Part shown: positions 35,155 to 48,895 of the stretch, one piece after another
Position numbering within the stretch: the first letter of the stretch is position 1
How the letters are laid out: each line of letters opens with the position of its first letter
Translations under genes and position numbers: made by a program
Notes under the pieces: generated by a model
Seen by the model: the letters and a program-made list of their open reading frames with translations, nothing else
What the model was told of the DNA's origin: nothing
The model's database searches: none
From: Triplophysa rosa
Taxonomy: Eukaryota; Chordata; Actinopteri; Cypriniformes; Nemacheilidae
Assembly (NCBI RefSeq): GCF_024868665.1
Contig: NC_079898.1
Span: 18,906,403-18,970,402 of the forward strand
DNA: 64,000 nucleotides
Direction of reading: 5' to 3'

Positions 35155-35465
35155 TAAAGGGAAATTTTGCCCAAAATTGAAAGTTCTGTCATCGTTTACT
35201 CACATCCTTGTCATTTCAAACCTGGATGACTTTCTTCTGCAGAACACAAAGAAGATATTTTGAAGAACGTTGGTAACCGAACAACAGCGGTACCCATTGA
35301 CTTGCATTGGTTTTGTGTCCATACAATAGAAGTGAATGGTACCGTCGTTGTTCGGTTGCCAACATTCTTCTTAATACCCTCTTTGGTCTTTTGCAAAAGA
35401 AAGTAAATCATACAGGTTTCAAAAGGCAAGAGAGTGAGTAAATTATGAAATAATGTATAAGGTTT
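35155..35465. mobile_element. foldback MITE, GGGATAGTTCACCC family, diverged copy
   Basis: GAAAGTTCTGTCATCGTTTA and the internal hairpin CCATTGACTTGCATTGGTTT / CCATACAATAGAAGTGAATG match the copies at 57064 and 59579. The ends are eroded. Confidence 0.8.
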
Positions 35466-36787
35466 CCAATTAAAAGATGGAAACCAACTACATGAGCTAT
35501 TACCTTACTTGGTAAAGTATACACCATTCTATCATACGTGTTAGATTTAGCTATTTTAAAGGCAGTTCTGCTGTTTTGGTAAATGACATGTTGCCTCAGA
35601 AATGCAGAAGGCCCCCACCACGTGTGGAGGGAAAAATCTGATTAGTCCAATCAGAGAGTGATTGGAACGTTTGGCACTGATTTGTTTTACACTTAACACG
35701 GCCACCTAAACTCAGTCACCCGTCCTCTTGAACAAGGACCCTATGCGTTTACCTGATGAGAATTCCTCTCTCACCCGTCACTGGGTAGCTTGTAGCTCTT
35801 GGTTACGCTCCAAAGAGGCGAGGAGTGATAACGCCGTCGCAACAAGCCTCTGTTTATTTCCTGTAAAAACAGAGTGAAGTGGGGGGTCAGTGGAATGCGG
35901 ACCAGTGTCCGAGCTCGCACCAGTAAAGCAAACATGCTCCAGATTTGACCGCCAGCATACTTGAGACCGGGGCTGGTGTTTTTCTTTGCCCCTTAACCAA
36001 GCAGCAAATCAATCCAGAGCTACTGCTAGCAGCTGCAATCTGCGGTCTTTTATCAGCCAGAATGATCAGGCCGTCTGGAGCTCTGAGGTGCACACTTACA
36101 CAAAGTTTACGCCAGTCTTGGTGCTTGTGGCTCCTCCCCCGACTGACCTCATGTGACCATTTGCTAATTGCACGTTATTGGCTAGCATGTTTCTTATCTC
36201 ATGTCTAAACAGTCAGTCAATTATCAAGGCATACAGTAATTTGATACATTGTGTGTTTGTTGCATAGCTTGTCAATGAATTAAACCAAGATTTTGACGTA
36301 ATTTAACATTCAATTTAAAAGGCACATATCTTATTGCCACAAATTCTGATGTCACTCTTTTAAAATGTCTTATAGTTAAGTCAACTGTGTTTCTTTGTTT
36401 TGCCAAACAAATCACGAAGGCCTGTAAATTTGACATGTATTCTTTGTAACTCTTACATAGTGGCTACAGGACATTTGGGACCTCATATCCTGAAGTGAAA
36501 TACAGTAACATTAACATACATGTTAACACAGTTTACAAGGCAATAACCTCCCTCAGGGGAACCAGTGACCCTATGCCCACATACTAAATCTATTAAAGCT
36601 CAGGAACAAACTGCTTTGGAGCACGTCACACACACATAAAATAGACCACAGACCATTTTTTTGCTAATGAAATCAGGTTTTGACATTGTCATTTTTACCT
36701 CAATTATCCAAATTGTGTTTGAAAACCTTCATTTCAACCTTTATTTCTTCTTACTCTATAGATTGCCTTCAAAATTAAAAATACAGA
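35466..36787. other. gene-free tract
   Basis: 35580-36160 is moderately GC-rich, with overlapping frames on both strands at 35887-36208; neither has a recognisable product. No RNA gene seen. Confidence 0.3.
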
Positions 36788-37270
36788 GATGCCATAGAAG
36801 AACCTTTTTTTGTACAAATGGTTCCATAAAGAACATTTAACATCCAAAGAACTATTCTGTTTCACAAAAGGTTCTCTGTGGCGAAAAAAAGTTCTTTAGA
36901 TTATAAAAAGGCATAAAGAGATGGTTCTTTAAAGCAGTGGTTCTCAAACAGGGGGTCGTGGCCCCTTTGGGGGCCCGAAAATGGGTCCAGAGGGGCCACA
37001 GATTTTGTGGCATTTTATGAAATATAGAACTTTATTATAGACTTACTAGATAAATAAGACCACCAACCAACTAAAAGAATTGATGTTCCAGCATTGTATC
37101 ATGAAATGTGATACAAAGTTTAAGATTATAAGTCTTTACTTGGGGGATCACAAAGCAATGCACTCTACACAAAGGGGGCCTTAGAACGAAAGAGTTTAAG
37201 AACCACTGCTTTAAAGTACCTTAGATTGAATGGTCTTTAGTGGAACCAAGAATGGTTCTTCTTTGGCATC
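36788..37270. mobile_element. GATGCCAWAGAAGAACC MITE, split by a hAT insertion
   Basis: Left end GATGCCATAGAAGAACC (36788) and right end GGTTCTTCTTTGGCATC (to 37270) are inverse complements with one mismatch. The interior has GGTTCC/AAAGAAC repeats. The hAT-type unit 36935-37208 interrupts it, showing which inserted first. Confidence 0.75.
36935..37208. mobile_element. non-autonomous hAT element, 274 bp, with 8-bp TSD
   Basis: Starts CAGTGGTTCTCAAACAGGGG and ends AAGAACCACTG, the CAGTGGTTCT-type terminus known from hAT (Charlie-like) elements. It is flanked by a perfect 8-bp duplication, CTTTAAAG, at 36927-36934 and 37209-37216. No transposase; it depends on one in trans. Confidence 0.92.
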
Positions 37271-39597
37271 GGTGTGAAGAACCTTTTAAGCATCTTAATT
37301 TTTTTAAATGTAACCTAAAAAAATATTTGTGAGAGCATCAAATATCATGTGTCTATCTCAAATATGACTCAATTTCCTTTGGACGTGTGTTTATCTGGGG
37401 TGAAGGAGCAGAGAACGAGGGATATACTGTTCACACATGTAGCAACGAAACTGAAATGGGAGTCGTGGGGAAATTTGGTCACAGGTACAAAACTTCACAA
37501 AATCAAAATCTGCAAATATTACCATTTGTGAGAATGCAAAAAGATAGCCACAAACAGCTAAAAAGAAAAAAATCACAAGTGGCAGAAAGCAGCTGGTTCA
37601 GAGCTTTGATAATTCAGGCCTTATGTTGGATGTGGAGATGATTATCCACAAAGGAAATTACAAGCGTAGGAAGATTCTGGCTTTGTCTTCCTTCCCCGTG
37701 TGGCCTGGACAACACAGCTAGGTAACCAAATAAAACAACACGGCATTCGGGATCAGCATTATGTCATACGAAAAGCCAGCGACCCTCCTATAGCAAGCCC
37801 TTAACTGAAATGAAATCTTTCATTAGTGGTGCCTGGGTGCCAAAACCTGTCTCAGACTTACACGGGAGGGCAGATCCTGTGGTCACACAGGGAAATGCCT
37901 TTCCAATGTCTCAAATCCCCCACATGCCATGAGCCAAACCCAAACCACAGCAGTGAGGGTAGAAATGCTGTCTGGCGAAATCAAGAGCCTTTCCTTGCTA
38001 AAAGCTGCCATTACGCTCAGCTACCGTCGGCAAAGGCGAGACCTCGTCAAGACGGCGTGGGTGGAAGGTAAAGTACATTCAAAATCACATGAGGTTCAGT
38101 ACATGGCCTATGTCTCCACATACACACCAGCGCCTGTGTAATGTCGGGCCAAATTTAGGTTTTGGACTTACTGTACAGTGCAAGTAGAGTTCTGTAAAGG
38201 CACTTAACATCTCCATAGCCTCTAATCCCAAATCCAACGGGAGGGAGGGGGAAACAATTTTGCTTACGTTAAGCCAAAATCATCATATTAGTGCAGTCAG
38301 AGTCACAGGAGAACCGTTATCCTAAAGGCCGAAGGTGACTTGGTGATGTCAAGTCTAATTTGTAGTCGTACATTTGTCGTGTTTTCAGCTATAGCGTCAC
38401 CTCCTCTAACCTCAAGTCAAGAGTCTAAGAATCAGGCAGTACAAGCACTGTAGGCTACTTTCATCTGCAATCATTTGCGGTGGTGTTGAGCTACTCTACT
38501 TATATGCTAGGAACCGCACTGCAGATCCAAACATGGAGATTTAGTACATCTGTTTGGCACGCTCGTCTATGTAAAAAAGTAACGGACAGAAAGAACATTT
38601 ACTGCCCAACATCAGCTTTCTTGTCTTGAGGCAGGGAATTTTATGTCTTCTGACTGGGTCAATAATGTTGGAATTTATTAATGTGGTCTACAGAGAGTGG
38701 ACTTTACACAGTCGAGCTGCTCATATCAGCGTCAACACTTGTCTAAGGCCGGGTCCAGAATAAGCGTTCCTTGAGAAACCAGCATGTGATACTCAACACC
38801 TGACCATAAAAATTACACGGGAAGCATCAAAACTCTGGAAACACATCTCTTCAAAGCCTCAAAGATGTAAAATAATAATAATTACCAAAACATATCTTTC
38901 ATACCCACAAGGTGAAAATTCATTACCTGTTCTAGGAACACCTGTTCTCCAGTCCTTCTCTTCTATTTTTTGCTCTCTTCTCCCTCCTCCTGCAACAGGT
39001 CCTTGTAAACAAAGTGCTGAAATCTCTCGGGGGGTTGAGTATTTTTACGAGCCAGCACATTGTGATGAATATATCAAAGCCCTACTGGAGGCTGCTCAGG
39101 CTTTTATGGGCTAATAAATTAGACTGGGCCCTGCTGGAGAACACACTGCTGCCCAGGGCCTAACCACAGAGGAGGCCTGGCACAATAAGATAAGCTAAGG
39201 GGAAACAGAATAGTGGGGAGTATTGGCCAGGTGGGATAATGTTTGGGCTGCACAGGTAGGCCAAGGGCTGCTAAGAGCTATTTGGAGGTGCTTTTGTTTG
39301 ACATTAAAACTTTACATGGTTCAAACTACAGGTGAACCCCACAGTTTTTGAGAAACATCACCGAGATGTCTGTTTCCAAGACTTCTATTCAGTGTTAGGG
39401 GTTGCGCAATGCACATTATGTAAACAGATTGATGGCTCTGCGTAATGTTACATATTTTATAGCTTTTTTATTGGAAAATTGCACATTTTACTGTTGCCTT
39501 TTTGTACCTCTACAAGTATACAAAACATAAAATATTGTACCTTTTGTGTACATTATTGTATCTATGTTAGGAGTACAAAACATTTAACTAAACTTTT
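37271..39597. other. gene-free tract with a candidate regulatory block
   Basis: No exon recognised. 37820-38110 carries overlapping frames without a recognisable family. 38990-39260 is repeat-free and rich in transcription-factor-like sites (see the regulatory entry). Confidence 0.3.
39040..39250. promoter_or_regulatory. candidate conserved enhancer-like block
   Basis: Within about 150 bp: ATCAAAG (TCF/LEF-type, 39073-39079), TTTTATGG (Cdx/Hox-type), the palindromic paired-homeodomain site TAATAAATTA (39112-39121) and AGATAAG (GATA-type, 39188-39194). The base composition differs from the AT-rich surroundings. Sites were seen by eye; function is inference and conservation was not tested. Confidence 0.25.
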
Positions 39598-39875
39598 GGT
39601 AACACTTCAGTATAGGGGGCAATTCTCACTATTAACTAGTTGTCATTAGCATGCCTATGGCATATTGGCTGTTTATTAGTACTCATGAAGCACATATTCT
39701 GCACGACCATACTCTACATCCCCAATCCTACCCAATCCCTAAACCTAACAATTACCTTACTAACTATTAATAAGTTTAATATTTCCCTAACCACAAATTA
39801 AGAGTTAATTGGGGAAAAAGTCATAGTTAATGGTTTGTTAATAGCGAGAATTGCCCCCTGTACTGAAGTGTGACC
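39598..39875. mobile_element. foldback MITE, GGTAACACTTCAGTATAGGG family
   Basis: Left GGTAACACTTCAGTATAGGG then GGCAATTCTCACTATTAAC; right end is its inverse complement with a few mismatches, to 39875. It is related at the tip to the GGTAACACTTTACAATAAGG units at 3987 and 5301 but has a different interior. Confidence 0.85.
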
Positions 39876-39983
39876 AAACTTTTAAATGTACACAATAGTT
39901 CTTAGGGTACAGGTACCAAATGCTATGTACCACCCCAGGATGGTAAAAGTAAAATTTTTACTTTTTTTCGGACAATGCTTTAT

Positions 39984-40290
39984 TTAAAGGTTCAGTGTGT
40001 GAAATTTAGCTTCATCTAGCAGTGAGGTTGCGAATTGCAACCAACGGCTCACTCCACCCCCCCTTTCGAAGCACCACGGTGGCTGACACAGAACTAAGAT
40101 GTTGTCACATTTTCACTTCTTTGCCAAAGGAGATAATGTATTAACTAAGTGCATTCTGTAGACCAGTTTGTCCATTTAGGGCTACTGTAGAAATAACATG
40201 GTGAATTCCATGCAAGGGGACCCGTGGTGTATGTAGATAAAAATAATATTATAATATTATATAAGGTTTTTATATACCTCTGAACACATC
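39984..40290 (+). mobile_element. short interspersed repeat, TTAAAGGTCMAGTGTR family (copy 2)
   Basis: Same unit as 19525-19856: TTAAAGGTTCAGTGTGTGAA, GCAACCAACGGCTCACTCCA, GGCTGACACAGAACTAAGAT, GAATTCCATGCAAGGGGACC. Confidence 0.85.
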
Positions 40291-43200
40291 ACACCTAATC
40301 TGATCATTTTCTTCGAGCAGCTCTGCATTTGCTATGAATAAAGCAACCACTGCTCAAAGGAAATGCAGATGTTGCGTAACACAAAATCATTATGCGCAAC
40401 TTTCAAGTTACATTCCCTAACACTGCATTGCTCTATCAACATATGGGCAGTAAATCTTATTCACGCTGATAATAAGCTGTGTTTTAGGCAAATGTACATG
40501 TGTACCCAAGCAGTTGTTGTGTAGTATCTCATTTAAAGTGAGCACACAGAACAGAGCATACTCTACTGATGAAACACCAGCTCATTTGGCCGACAGATGT
40601 TTGTTAGTTTCTCACATAAACGAACGCAAACAAAGCCGAACAATTAAACACGATGTACTTTCTGTTGGTCAGAAAGTGGGTCAGCACATAATCTCCTTTT
40701 AAAATGTGGCATGTGTGTTCTGCATCAGAGGGAATGTAACAGCTTTGCCTTAATTAATGTCTTTTGACATCAACCAACTGTCGTACACCACTTTTTGTTT
40801 GCATTCCCCAGATGTTGTTTTTTTATAGATAAACATAGCCATTTATACACTTATGGAAACTAAGGATATATAAAAGGGCATCCATTAGGGTATACAGTTG
40901 ACAAATGATATATCTTTACTGTCTTGTTTGTGTCTCCTAGACAGCAATGAGATTAAATCGAGAGCAGCACGTTTGCTTGAGTCACCTGTTTATCCTGAAA
41001 TCTCAAACTGTGCTCAAATTTGCCAAGACAGAAAAGTCAGCAACTGGTTTTGTATTAATATTACGATAATGAACACTATTGAAACATAATGAACAATTCC
41101 TCAATTTATCCAAAATCAATGATCTAAACTATCATATCCAAATGCATTTTATAACCGTATTCTCTTTGCTGTTAATGCATTTAAATAGTTGACAACCAAA
41201 CTTCACGAAGTGTTTTGAATTCGAGAGAGCAATTTGAAAAGCAAAATGCATTTATATTTGGGATTATACAGAGCTAAAGAGAATCCGCTTTAACAATACA
41301 CCAGATTGTTTTAACTACAGGGGTTTACCCCATGGATTCTCTGGACGCTAAAACGGGGTCCGAAACCACTTTTTTTCTTGATACTCATCATAAACAAACA
41401 GAGACATATTAGAAGATGACTCACTGTGAATCACCAGACAGAAGGATTTTTTTTTTCCAAAAAATCTGGATGAGTTCCATTCTTAGAAAAGTAGGTGTGT
41501 TTTAAATTGTCATGTTAGACAGCTAAAACATATTTCTATTCGTTAGATGTTAAAACAAACGTACGGATCAAGCAACTAAAAACATTCAATTCCTCATCTC
41601 AGCTGTAAGCCATCTGTCGTCCTTGTAAATGATTGGAAAATCAAGTCATTCACTTATAGACTGGTACCCTGTGTAGACCGGCTGCTGGCTTAGCAGGCAG
41701 TGATTTAGATCCCTACATAAAAAATACACAATGGAAAATGTTATGTTTACCTTTCAGCCAGCAGGTGCAGGGGTACAAAATCCCTCCTGTTAAACAACGG
41801 CAGTGAGACTTAAGTTTCCATCGTAACTGACTGTTATTAACTGCAAATCTCTCCTTATTGCACACGCACACTATCACACACACCTCTACCTAATGGAATC
41901 CACCTTTAATCAATCGCAGATGCAAATCATATTAAATTCCACACAACATGATGTGACTCATAAGCTGTTTAGTGCTGCCTGGCTCCCAATCGCACGCCCA
42001 GTACGGGCCCCATTGGCACTGGTGCCAGCCCACCTCCTGCTCGGAGAACAGATCAACACACGGACAGATGCACCTGGTTTTCTTGAAGACCTACAGAAGG
42101 TGTTAAAGCCACGGGAGTCTCTGTCTCAAGAGAAAAAAGAGTGGAGTGGAAGAATTATTTAAAAAGGAAAGATAACAACGTTAATGAACAGGTGCACGTG
42201 AAAATTAAAGTAAGGTGTGCAGTTGCCCTTGTGAAATGTTTTTATAGTTGATCGTCTGCTGAATATGGCCCAGCTTCAGATACACAGGGGAAAAAATAAA
42301 TATTTTTGGGTAAATAAATACAGCAATGTGTTTTGGACTTCCTACATTAGTTCAAGCATGACTTAAAATGTCTAATTCTACATTTACACTCAATTCAAAC
42401 ATGTGAAATGAAACTAATCTAATAGTATAAAGTGTGATGTTTGACTAAATTACATATAAATCGATGTATGAAATTGTCTGCATAAAACAGTAGACATATG
42501 TGATATAGACAATATGCTTTTAGTCTACCACATGGTCAGTGGTTTATCATTTTAAAGTTGGAGATGTCTTAGGCCTCATCTGTCACGGTCTTCTTCTGCA
42601 GTCTATTCAGGAATGTAAGACAAATGTTAATGAATTAAACAGGAAAAAATCAGTATGTCCAGTTGAAACACTGCATTTGCTTTCCGTTGCACTGTAAAAG
42701 TCCTCAGAGAAGCTGAAGGTGTTTTTACAGGGTCATACACTTCAACTTAAACACATGGTCTTAACAAATATTTCAACATGCAACACTATACTCAGTCAAT
42801 CAACAATAATACTAAATCCTGTCCTTAAAGAATTCAATCTCCGTTTACAATTGATTTTTACAAAAAAGGTCTGTTACGAATTTGAAATTTCAATAACCCC
42901 AACAGATGGTTCTGTAGAAGCAACAGGAAAATGCTTTTGCTAGAAATACAATAAGAAGTGAAGCCGTTTTCTGTGAAACGATGACAAGGGCTTTACCTGT
43001 GTCACCACCCGCTGAGAGCTGAGGAAGCCAGGACCCTCAACCCGACTCTCTCTCTCCCTGCAGCTCTGCTTGTGGAAAATGGACCATTCGTCATGCTCAT
43101 TGCTGCATTTGGAAATAATGGGGCATTTTCCCTCTTGTTGCTACTGTTGGATGAAATCTCTTGGACATGTTGAACATTGGCTGCACCCCGTGGGTGTATG

Positions 43201-45774
43201 GATTTCTTCATGCCTTCCTTAAATTCTGGAGATTGACTGATTTTTAGAGACTGGAAAATGTGAAAGCAGAAAATGTGCAGGGATGGGGGAAAACATCTAA
43301 AAAGAAATTGATTTCTTCCAAATGCGAATTATTAAAGAAATATAAAAAAATAAACATTGAAAAACTTAATTCAAACCATTTTTATTACTTGTACACAAAG
43401 ACAATAACATAATTGTTTACCATGTAAATTTTGCGACATGCTGCAGTGTTGTAAGTGTAGTGTGTTGTAGTCCACATAACCCTAAAGTCAGAATAAAACA
43501 ATAATTAAAAGACATTGCAGAAGTCAATGAAGGATTTTTCATTGGTTCTATAGGATCCAACAAATAAATGTTTATTGCTAAAATATAAATGATTTGAAAC
43601 ACTTTTTGCTCCGAAATATAAGTTAGTTTATATACCTTTCTTTTTTATCTAACATTTGTATAAAATTAATATCACATTTTCAAGTGTGCTCATATTCATG
43701 AAAACAGCTCGATTGCTGTTGTCATATTGTTTAATTATATCAGATGTTAACAAGATCTTATACAAATACTTATGCGGGCATTTGTATTGACTTTGAAATC
43801 AAATTAGGAATAAATTATTAATTAAAGTTTTACATAAAAGTTATGATGTTAGCAAATAAATCAGATAACGCACCAGCACAAAAAAGTGATATTCCCATCA
43901 GTGACATCAGTTGAGACCTTAACCAGTCTTGACATGAAAGTCCTCTTAATCTGAGACCAAACCTCTTAGACAGAGACAACACTGAGACCTTTGTAAAATG
44001 GTTCAAGATCTTTCATTTACAACACTGGAACATTTACAGAACAGTCCAAAACATAACAGTAAAAAAACACCCATATTAAATAACTATTCTGTTAAGCCAC
44101 TGACACACAAGCAGAGCTCTGGCAAGACTACAAATCAGCTGTCATTAAATCCGAGCCATTCGGAATTCTGATCGAATCCCTCAAGTATGTTTTGGAAAAG
44201 ATGAAGTTCTGTCACACAATATCAGATAAATTAAAGACTGAGTCATTTGACTAACTCCGAGCAGATACTAACTGACCAGCTGGCATGAGTGATTTACCAC
44301 AGGATCTTTATCTGATTTGGACACGTGTATTGAATCAAGTCATTTAATACCTCAAACTAATATCGATCACTGGGCAATTTAAGCAAGAACACCTGGCCCG
44401 CTCCTCTCTCCTGATTCAATATTGTACGAAACTATAATGTGTATGTATTGCCAGGTTGAGATGAGATGGCGAGGCAAAAAAGGAGATGTGCCAGAGATGT
44501 TCTTCACCCGTGCCAATCAACATTCAGGACTTCCATAAAACACTCCAAGCTGTGTCAACATGTGCCCAGAATCCAAGTAGACGTTCCAACACACATATAT
44601 GTCACAGCTCAAAATGTAATCCTGATTTAATCCTACTGGATTAAAAAAATAATTCGAGCCACTGGGGGGCGCTATGATATTACAGAGGCCTCAGAACATC
44701 TGTATGCCCATCACTACATACAACACATCCATTTTCACAAACCCTTCTGCTGTAGACTGAGGGAGCGCAGCAGACTGAGGGAGTGAGCAAGATGTCTTAG
44801 AAAGCCATAAACGCAATGCTGCGTGCTAAAATGCAAAACACCTGCGAGCAACATGCTTAGCGCTGCGAACTGCCAGGATGTGATCAAACATGGCAGAGCA
44901 CTATGAGCTAACTGTAAGATATAAGAGGGCGAGCAAATCCACCCCAAACCTCCTCTCTCTCTTTTTACAAGAGCAGCAATGAGGGGTGTCCAAGAACATT
45001 AAACCAGCAGAAATACTTTCGCAGCGAGCAGGTTATTTATATGTCTGTTGTGATGTCATGAATGAGCATCACTCTCCCTCTTTCTTTCAGTTTATACTGT
45101 AATCCGTTTCCCCTGGGATGGGAGTTACGTGCCAGAATTGTTTAAAAGTAGCTCCAGCTGAAGGATAGTAATAATAATCACATGCTATTTGGAAGTAACA
45201 AGCATAAATAAATGTGATCCCTTCCAAAAGGTTCTGAAGGATGTTGAATTCATATTTCTTCTGTCTCACCTCAAGAAACCCTCCCATTGTTAGTGACTTC
45301 AATGCAAGAAAGAGAAAGAGAGAAAGCTCGTAACTCACAGAGAGAGACGACGAGATTATTCTAACATGTGTCTTTCCTTCATCTCTCCATTCCTCGGAAT
45401 ACTGCTGTTTCCCATCCAAGCACAGCTGCACATATTTACAGTTCTAGAGAGTGAGAAAAGAGGAGAGATGGGGAAGTACCACACTCGTTCGGCGATCCGC
45501 TCGTTCTGCTGTGCCGTCTCGGGTGAGCGACTTCCCAAAAGGATTTTAAAGAGAGTGGACACATGACGGCCGACAGTTTCGAGCAAAACATCTAGCTTGC
45601 TTTTGATTTTCGCATGTTTGTAAAATGATCGTTCACACATGCTAAGCACATACGATGGCATTTGATCTGTGTAAGCAAGTGTGTGTGACACTAAGCTTTT
45701 TTTGTCTATGTGCATCTGCAGCCAATATGCAGCGCTCACAGAGACTCGTTTCATATAAAAAATTTTGTTCTTTT
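40291..45774. other. gene-free tract, 5.5 kb
   Basis: AT-rich with no recognised exon, RNA gene or mobile element. Small frames at 41893-42162 and 42719-42943 lack known motifs. Confidence 0.35.
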
Positions 45775-46222
45775 GAAAGAATAATTTACTCAAAAATCAC
45801 AATTCTGTCGTTGTTTACTCTATTATGATGGACGCAGAACTTTAATATAGAATGACTATAAGGGCTGTTCCAAATAATACAATAAAAAGCATACTGAAAG
45901 TCCTTACAATTTGTGTTATATTCTACTGTTTATTCAAATACTTCCAAAACCAGATAATCCTCCACTGAAGCTCACAACTTTTATATTGTATTGCCTATTC
46001 TTCACATAACGTTACCATATGGCTGTACAAGACTAAATATACCTGATAAGTAGTTTGGACTTTACTCTTATGCTGCTTTTTATGCCGTTGTACTTTCTGT
46101 CAACCCTTGGTAACTGTGAACTGTCATCGTATGGCTAGAATGGAAAAAAAAACAGGATTAAAGTTCTGAAAGGGGTTAATGCATAATGACAGAATTTTCA
46201 TTTTGGGTTTACTATTCCTTCA
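45775..46222. mobile_element. diverged GGGATAGTTCACCC-type MITE
   Basis: Left TTTACTCAAAAATCACAATT then CTGTCGTTGTTTACTC; right AATGACAGAATTTTCATTTT then GGGTTTACTATTCCTT. The ends match the family in inverted orientation; the interior is unlike the other copies. Confidence 0.5.
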
Positions 46223-47269
46223 AGTGCATGATTTTTATCTCTATCATTTGCTTACCATAACAACCCAATAACACGAGCTTCACCTCGTCTCATATCGGTC
46301 TTTAACTGGAGGTGAGATCATGGCAGCGTGCGGCTCAGGGTCTCTGTTGTGGGTGATAACACACTGACTCATCACTGTCCCCTGCAGTTCCCCTGCAGTG
46401 ATTTCTGTCTCCGTGACAGCACTGTGCTGCTCTCCACTCGACTACAGAGGAGAATGAGATCATGTTTGTTTTATGAAGGTGTCACAGTGTGTGTGTGTAA
46501 TACAGCAGGCTATAAAAACCTTTTAAAAGTTTCCGGTTGGTATGACAAAACCAACTCAGTGGGCTGACATTAAAATATGTACCTTTGCTGCTCTTATTAA
46601 ATCCATATTTCTGATATAGTTTATATCATTTCAAATTGATAAAAAGGGCTTGAAATTACTTCATGCACATTAATCATAATTCACAAGAAAATCACAGACA
46701 TTTCAGTTATGAGAGCCAGCACTAGACAATTTATAAAAAGTATAAACATGAAGGGGTGGTCTGAGAAAGTTTAATTTGATAAGACGGTCTTAAAAGAATA
46801 TCTGGAAATATCAGCACAGGCTAATTAATATTCATGGGCTCAGACTTCTCCATATAGTAACATGACAAACTGTTTATTTACACCTGTCAGCATGTGTGAA
46901 ACTACTCCAGCAGTCTTTGTGTGTGTATGTGTGTGATTACGACTCGTCTCAAAACTACTTTTTCGAGTCCCTGCTACATGTGTCTTGTGGAAACTATTGT
47001 TAGAGTTTATATGCCGACCAAAAGCTTTGAATCTCTAATGCACAACAGATACTTCAGCTGCACGCATGCAGTCGTTGTTTGGGGCTATGAGTTTTACTAC
47101 GTTTTGCTTACATGTTTACTGCACGTTTGAATGTGCGATAGTCTGTCAAAACATCGGGTAAAGAAGCTAAATGTTATCTGTATGGGCCAGTTCTCAGAGT
47201 TTATGAAACTTCTAATAATGTACTCTGCGAGCGCTGGTGCTTTTTAGACGATCTATTGACAGAAATGCA
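46223..47269. other. gene-free tract
   Basis: No exon recognised. 46815-46840 has TAATTAATATTCAT, a homeodomain/POU-like cluster, seen by eye only. Confidence 0.3.
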
Positions 47270-47588
47270 ATATAATAATATAATATCCATAACAACGAAG
47301 ACGTTGTTTTTATGAACTTAAAATGAGCTATTTCTATCTACATACACCGCGGGTCGCCTTACATGGAATTCGTCATGTTGTTTCTACAGTAGGCCTAAAT
47401 GGACAAACTGCTCTACAGAGCACGTTTCGTAAATACGTTATCTCCTTCGGGAAAGAAGCGTAAACGTGATGACATCATAGTCCTGTGTCAGCCTCCGTAG
47501 TGCTTTGAAAGGGAGGGGTAGAGTGAGCCGTTGGTTGCAATTTGCAACCTCACCACTAGATGCCCCTAAGTTTCATACTGGACCTTTA
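47270..47588 (-). mobile_element. short interspersed repeat, TTAAAGGTCMAGTGTR family (copy 3, inverted)
   Basis: Inverse complement of the units at 19525 and 39984, ending GTTTCATACTGGACCTTTAA. It includes TGAGCCGTTGGTTGCAATTT and the conserved GGAATTC core. Confidence 0.85.
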
Positions 47589-48840
47589 AAATGATCTTTT
47601 CATTATTTCTTTTTCTTTCACTTTCTTCAGAATACTAAATCTGAAGTTTAAAATGGTTTTAAATAGTCCATCCGGTACAGTTCTAGAGAAAAATGCTCAT
47701 GTGTGTTGGGTAACTTGGTCAGGTTAATGTCAGACATACCTATAGTCTTTGTACTGATACACTTGTAAGACTGCTTCAGTACTGATGAAGCACCAATGGA
47801 CCCCGTTCGTTCAGACAGCTGCACTTAAAGGATCAGCTCTAATCTCGGTATAAACTCTTTTCTCTCCTATACGCAGCCTGACACAACACAAACGTCAGTC
47901 CATATTAGCACTGAAGAGCCAAGCCTGGTTTTACAAGGTGAGCAAAAAGATTATCTGAATTTTCCTACAGCTTAGAACAACTCTACTGAGGCATTTCACA
48001 GCCTATTTACCCCAATTCCTGGTTCAGGATCCGGGTATCCGCAAATTTGGTCGCTCCCTGGAGATTTGTGGGCGATTCCAAACTGTTATTTCATTCACTC
48101 CACAAACAGCGGAGAACACAGGGCGGCCATAACCACTTGGGCTCTGGTCGGAGGCCTGGGTGGGATAGAGATGTCAGGACAGGAGATGCAGAGCAGTCCA
48201 GGGACCTGCTTGTTCCTGCGGTTTCGGGAAGTGAAGTGAACTGCCTGGCTCTACTGCTTGTGGATTTGGCGAATTGATTGTTGAAATATTTTGAACGGCA
48301 AAGCGTCACATATGATGTTATCGTTTTACATGAGAAGTTTAGCAGAAGGTTAGAACCTTGCATGACCGAGTGTGGCTTTTTGGAACTATTTGTTTTCTGT
48401 TGAAAAAAGTGGGTGACATTAAATAACTGTGAATTAAATATATCATAAATAACCAACATCTACTGTCAGTCGGTAGCGTTTGTGTGTGTGATAGAGAGTT
48501 TGTGAATGACACACTCTTGTATGATGCCTCTTGTTTTGACCATTAGTTGTTGTTTAAAGGCTACAAATTCTTCCAAAACACAGTAATCATAGACACACAA
48601 ACACTTCAACACACACACAAAAACCCACAGCAGTTGTAAACTTTAAAGATGTCTCACTATTCTAATACACAGTAAAAACAGATGACCGTTGAGCCTAAGG
48701 GTTTATGACAACAGCGCGTAATGATGTCATGTTAAAGATTTCCTGCCTTCTTAGAATTAATGATTAGGCTAATTTTTCTAAGCTTGAATCACACTAATAA
48801 TCATTATTCTACATGGTTTACATTACTTTCTTGACATATT

Positions 48841-48842
<2 letters not shown>
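47589..48842. other. gene-free tract
   Basis: Frames at 48047-48277 (+) and 48091-48459 (-) overlap antiparallel and resemble nothing I know. No RNA gene seen. Confidence 0.3.

Positions 48843-48843
<1 letters not shown>

Positions 48844-48893
<50 letters not shown>
48844..48893. repeat. (CT)n microsatellite
   Basis: About 50 bp of uninterrupted CT dinucleotides. Confidence 0.97.
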
Positions 48894-48895
<2 letters not shown>

